Source: Hymenobacter sp. IS2118 (lineage in GTDB: Bacteria; Bacteroidota; Bacteroidia; Cytophagales; Hymenobacteraceae). Taken from it: a stretch of DNA of 64,000 nucleotides. The stretch spans positions 1-64,000 of the forward strand of contig NZ_JNLX01000034.1 of the NCBI RefSeq assembly GCF_000715495.1, in the 5' to 3' direction. Position numbers and translations under genes: made by a program. Under the pieces are notes generated by a model, which made no database searches, was not told the origin of the DNA, and worked only from the letters and a program-made list of their open reading frames with translations. Shown in pieces: positions 60,808 to 64,000 of this stretch (its first letter is position 1; each line of letters begins with the position of its first letter).

Positions 60808-61617
60808 ATGAACAACTTACTCGTCCTTCGTTTCCTGGCCGCTACCGGCCTGCTGCTCACCACGGCGTGCCAAACGGTGATTGACCTGGACCTGCAGGAT
60901 GCCGCGCCGCGCCTGACCATTGAGGGGCAGCTGACCGACGACGGCCAGCCCGCCACCGTGCGGCTGATACGCAGCGTCGCATTCACGGCGGCCAGCTCGT
61001 TTCCGGCCGTGGGCGGGGCCGTCATTACGCTGCGCGACAACATCGGTGGGCTGGACACCCTGCGCGAAACGCCCACGCCCGGCCAGTAACGCGGGCGCAC
61101 CCTGCGCGGCCAGGCCGGACGCCAGTACACCCTGCGCGTTGAGGTCGACGGGCAGGCCTACACGGCTACCTCCACGCTGCTGCCCGCCGTGCCCCTTACC
61201 GGGCTGCAAGCCCGCCCCTCAGGTTTTGGCGATGAAATAGAAATGCTACCCGTGTACCAGGACCCCGCCGGGGTTCCCAATTACTACGTTTTCCGGCTGT
61301 ACCGCAACGGCCGCCTGACGCGGGGGATTTTCGTGCAAAGCGACCAGCTGACCGACGGCCAGCCCAACAGCCGCGCCCTCAACGTTCAGGGCCCTTCGCC
61401 CATGGAAGACAACCTGGTGGCGGGCGACAGCGTGCGCGTGGACATGCAGCACGTGGACGCGGGCGTGTACGAGTATTTCCAATCGCTCAACATGCTGCTG
61501 CAAATCGGCCTGGCCAGCGCGTCGCCCGCCAATCCCACCTCCAATTTCTCCGGCGGGGCGCTGGGGTATTTCAGCACCTACGCCCGGCAGCAGCGCAGCC
61601 TGACGCTGCCGAGGTAA
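60808..61617 (+). pseudogene. DUF4249 outer-membrane lipoprotein with an in-frame stop
   Basis: The frame starts MNNLLVLRFLAATGLLLTTA with a lipoprotein cysteine (TTACQ), then DLDLQDAAPRLTIEGQLTDD, the DUF4249 opening. At 61087-61089 a TAA interrupts the same frame; translation then continues without shift (RGRTLRGQAGRQYTLRVEVD, LPAVPLTGLQA, VPNYYVFRLYRNG, DNLVAGDSVRVDM) to 61617. A single base change from a Tyr codon (TAC to TAA) would explain it. Without readthrough the second half is lost. DUF4249 proteins partner with TonB receptors such as the one upstream. Confidence 0.85.
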
Positions 61618-61650
61618 TCCCCTTTTTCCTGAACACTAAATCCATCCTGA

Positions 61651-62022
61651 ATGAACCACCTGCTCTTCTTCCTGGGCCTAAGCACGATTCTCGTGCATGA
61701 AATGGATGCGGTTCGCTTGGCTGAGTGGCGAATTCTACTCGGGTTTTTGAAGCTCAGCGACTCGGTGGGCTACGTGGTGTTTACGGCCGTACATATACCG
61801 CTATACGTAGCGATGTTTTGGTTTCTGTTTAACAAACCAACCCTTCCGGGCACCCTGAATATGCCATTGGTTCGGGCGCTGGAGGTGTTTTTCATCCTAC
61901 ATGCCGGTTTGCACTGGTTTTTTCGCCATCACAAGCATTACCACTTTACTTCTGCCTTCTCCAAGATTTTAATCGGACTGCCCGCTCTGTGTGGTGCCTT
62001 GGATTTAGCATTGACGAAATGA
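61651..62022 (+). CDS. DUF6713-like membrane protein
   Basis: A 123-residue protein with three to four hydrophobic segments: MNHLLFFLGLSTILVHEMDA, then VGYVVFTAVHIPLYVAMFWF, then LEVFFILHAGLHWFFRHHKH. The HE-D-A near the start and histidines in each segment fit DUF6713 as I know it, a family without known function. It lies 33 bases after the DUF4249 gene. Confidence 0.65.
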   Translation: MNHLLFFLGLSTILVHEMDAVRLAEWRILLGFLKLSDSVGYVVFTAVHIPLYVAMFWFLFNKPTLPGTLNMPLVRALEVFFILHAGLHWFFRHHKHYHFTSAFSKILIGLPALCGALDLALTK

Positions 62023-62546
62023 GTAGCTGCTGTTGTCCTGACAAACGGCCGATTCTAAAAAAAACCAGCGCCGGTCAACCCCGTGCCCACCCACGTGCCC
62101 GCCGGCACCTACGATGCAGAGTTGGGGCAGCGGTTGTGGGCCTTTAACGAAGAGTTGGCCGGTGGGGAATAGAGGGCTCCATAGCTTGGTTGGGAAGCCC
62201 ATCATTAAGCAGAATTGCTAACAGGTCCCGTTTTGTGCAACACCGGCTCACAAAACGCTCGTTTTCTTGTACAATCGAGCCGCCTTCAGCAACTGGCGGA
62301 CCGAGATGGCCGGTGTGGCGCGCGTGACAAAAGCGTTGCATATAGCAGTTGAGAAGCGGTGTTATTCTGTTAACTCGTCCAAAGCCAAACCAACCCACTC
62401 GGCTTTTTCTCGGAACCGCCAGTGTTGTAAGCTAGCATAACCCGTCTTGTCAACCTGATATGGAGGTTGAAAATCGTCTACTCCGTTGTTGATGGGCAGC
62501 CAATGACGCAACCAAGGCTAGTTTGGGGAAGGCACGAAAACAACCA
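62023..62546. other. Stretch without an intact gene
   Basis: About 520 bases. At 62074-62172 (plus) a short frame (VPAGTYDAELGQRLWAFNEE) resembles the C-terminal end of a short-chain dehydrogenase and is probably a gene remnant. The rest has no supported frame. Confidence 0.45.
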
Positions 62547-63329
62547 TTAGTTACCCTGTCCCAACACCACCGCCTCCGCGTGCTTCACCAGCCCTGCCAG
62601 CAGCCAGCGAAAGGTGAGGTCGGGGGCGGGCTGGGTGACGGTGGTGGGCGTGGCGTTGGTGGCCAGCAGCAGGCAGGCGGCCGAGTACAGGTTTTCGTGC
62701 ATCAGGCGCCGGCACAGGATTTCGTAGCGCTGGGCGTAGGACGTGCCGCCTTGAGGCGTGACGAAAACCGGGTCGACGGCGAAGTAGGGTTGGTTGAGCT
62801 TGACCGGGGCGTGGACTTTGGGGCAGTCTTCTAGTAGAAACAGGTAGCCCAGGAACGGGCGCGGGCCGGGGCCGAACCGCTGCTCGCGGTAGGCTTTCCA
62901 TACGTCCTCGGCGCTGCCCACGGCTTCTTCCACGCGGTTGTTAGCGTTGTTGCCGAAGGAGGGGCCGACCTGACTTTTGAATTCCAGGGCGGCGATAAGC
63001 TGGCCGTTGGAGAAGATGAGCATGTCCCATTTCTTCTCGGGGCGGTAGTAGCCGGGAATCTCGAGGCGGCCTTGGGAAGTGGCATCTTCGGAGCGGCCAA
63101 TCTTGATGTCGAGGTTGGGCAAGCCCACCAGACGTAGCGCGCGCACGATGAGGGCTTCGAGGGCCCCCATCTGGCCGCCGGCGGTGACGGCGCCGCGGGT
63201 GCCGGCGTCGAGCTGGCCGGTGGCTTGCTGCCGGGTGCGGGCCTGGTCGCGGGCACCCCAGTAGTATTGCACGGCTTGCTGCAGCTCGGTATCGAGGTTT
63301 TGAAAGAGGGCGTCGAGGAGTAAGGGCAC
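62547..63329 (-). CDS. PaeR7I/XhoI-type restriction endonuclease
   Basis: A 260-residue type II endonuclease. The PaeR7I/XhoI pattern is clear: YYRPEKKWDMLIFSNGQLIA, ALEFKSQVGPSFGNNANNRV (D...E-x-K catalytic set, then G-P-S-F-G-N-N), EEAVGSAEDVWKAYREQRFG, GYLFLLEDCPKVHAPV. Characterised members cut CTCGAG. It lies 12 bases after the stop of its methyltransferase gene, so the two form an operon. Specificity is inferred from the family. Confidence 0.9.
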   Translation of the reverse strand: MPLLLDALFQNLDTELQQAVQYYWGARDQARTRQQATGQLDAGTRGAVTAGGQMGALEALIVRALRLVGLPNLDIKIGRSEDATSQGRLEIPGYYRPEKKWDMLIFSNGQLIAALEFKSQVGPSFGNNANNRVEEAVGSAEDVWKAYREQRFGPGPRPFLGYLFLLEDCPKVHAPVKLNQPYFAVDPVFVTPQGGTSYAQRYEILCRRLMHENLYSAACLLLATNATPTTVTQPAPDLTFRWLLAGLVKHAEAVVLGQGN

Positions 63330-63341
63330 AGGGAAGTAGAA

Positions 63342-64000
63342 TTAAGCGGCGGGCCAGAGGTGGCCGATGCCGTACACGGTCACGGCGGCGGCGGTGGCAG
63401 CGGCTACGTCGCGGGTGCGGAAAGCTTGGCGCAGCGCGGCGGCCTGGGATGGAGGGATGGCAGCCGGGGACGGCACCCGGATTTTGCGCAGGTACTGGGC
63501 CTGCATTCGGAGGTAGCCGCCGCGCATCCGCACCCCGTAGCACTCGACGAAGAAGGTGCCGAGGTCGCTCAGCAGCAGCCCACCCAATACTTCAAGGTCC
63601 CAGGTGTCAGAGGTAATGAAGTAGAGGTTGTGGTCGGGGTAAGTTTCGCCGCGGTCAAGCACCGGGAAGAGGGTGTTCTTGATGTCGGGAATGTAGAGCT
63701 TGGGGCGGCGGTACAGCTGCTCGTCCACCTTATCGATGGTACGGTACCAGGCATTGGGGTTCTTTTTGGCGACGTGCCGACCGGCAAGCTGGGCGCGGTG
63801 GGCGGTCAGGTGGGCGCTCAGGCGGGGCCGCTGTGTCAGGTCTACCAACTTGCCTTGGTGCCAGGGGCTAATGAGCAACTGGCCGCCCCACGCGAGCTGG
63901 CCCGTGCGCACGTCGGCGGGCCGGGCCAGGCGCAGCTGGTGGGCGGGCTCTACTTGGTCGGGGTTGGTGGTGAAGAACACGGCATCGGCCCCGGTAGCCA
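63342..64000 (-). CDS. Adenine methyltransferase of the PaeR7I/XhoI system, 3' part
   Basis: The frame is open from the window edge (ATGADAVFFTTNPDQVEPAH), so the gene continues beyond it; 219 residues are visible. ATGADAVF is the usual start of the target-recognition domain in Eco57I-type N6-adenine methyltransferases. Later motifs are AKKNPNAWYRTIDKVDEQLY, YPDHNLYFITSD and YLRKIRVPSPAAIPP. The catalytic motifs lie outside the window. It protects host sites from the downstream endonuclease. Confidence 0.82.
   Translation of the reverse strand, partial: ATGADAVFFTTNPDQVEPAHQLRLARPADVRTGQLAWGGQLLISPWHQGKLVDLTQRPRLSAHLTAHRAQLAGRHVAKKNPNAWYRTIDKVDEQLYRRPKLYIPDIKNTLFPVLDRGETYPDHNLYFITSDTWDLEVLGGLLLSDLGTFFVECYGVRMRGGYLRMQAQYLRKIRVPSPAAIPPSQAAALRQAFRTRDVAAATAAAVTVYGIGHLWPAA

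Noticed and set aside
62144..62398. 84-codon minus-strand frame
   Set aside because: No similarity, odd composition, and it overlaps the short SDR-like remnant on the other strand.

Overview
The window looks like chromosomal DNA of a high-GC Bacteroidota, most likely Hymenobacter or a close relative. Supporting signs are a Bacteroidota-type N-acyl-ornithine carbamoyltransferase beside carB, three SusC-like TonB receptors with N-terminal carboxypeptidase-regulatory domains, a DUF4249 lipoprotein, DUF2024, DUF2141 and MocR proteins, and promoters with the TAnnTTTG -7 element. Genus is inferred from overall resemblance; no marker gene such as 16S rRNA is present.

Layout. 1-4560: core arginine/pyrimidine genes (3' part of carB, argF'), with a large palindromic repeat between them. 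4.7-6.6 kb: small conserved hypotheticals. 6.7-16.3 kb: a defence island. It holds a CD-NTase / E2-E1-JAB fusion / DUF6602 nuclease operon (type II CBASS-like) preceded by a DUF2188 gene, an MqsR-like toxin with a Panacea (SocA/PanA) antitoxin, and a large single-chain MmeI-like restriction-modification enzyme. 17.7-24.3 kb: phage-derived genes without any structural genes. A leftward set carries a RecE-like exonuclease and a DUF3846 protein; a rightward set carries a SLOG protein, an HTH-RidA fusion, a T7-lysozyme-like amidase and holin-like membrane proteins. 24.5-26.3 kb: an XRE regulator/membrane protein pair between two decayed genes. 26.7-29.7 kb: phosphate genes (Na/Pi symporter, PhoD phosphatase). 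30-36 kb: a histone H1-like basic protein and a mobile-element replication module (HTH_17 regulator, DnaD-like initiator, DnaC-like ATPase, RteC-like protein) with no integrase visible.

36.3-39.4 kb: a cupin-DapA-like operon divergent from a MocR regulator. 39.4-45.2 kb: a compact haem/oxidative/nitrosative stress group (MOSC, group III truncated haemoglobin, cupin, HemA-tail-like protein, exported Fe/Mn superoxide dismutase, Cys-rich MarR regulator, Rof, DUF2024, protoglobin). 45.4-62 kb: envelope and metabolic genes: TonB receptor, Omp85-type barrel, START-like protein, two SDRs, Crp/Fnr and AraC regulators, two more TonB receptors, and a DUF4249 lipoprotein interrupted by a stop codon. 62.5-64 kb: a PaeR7I/XhoI-type restriction endonuclease with the 3' part of its methyltransferase, running off the window.

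The strongest lead is the three-gene, translationally coupled CBASS-like operon at 6715-10599. In it the conjugase (E2), activating enzyme (E1) and deconjugase (JAB) are one polypeptide, the CD-NTase has a Gly-ending flexible tail, and the putative effector is a PD-(D/E)XK DUF6602 protein with no recognised cyclic-nucleotide sensor. The second is an HTH-RidA fusion at the head of the lysis-like cassette. No tRNA, rRNA, CRISPR array or intact insertion sequence was found.
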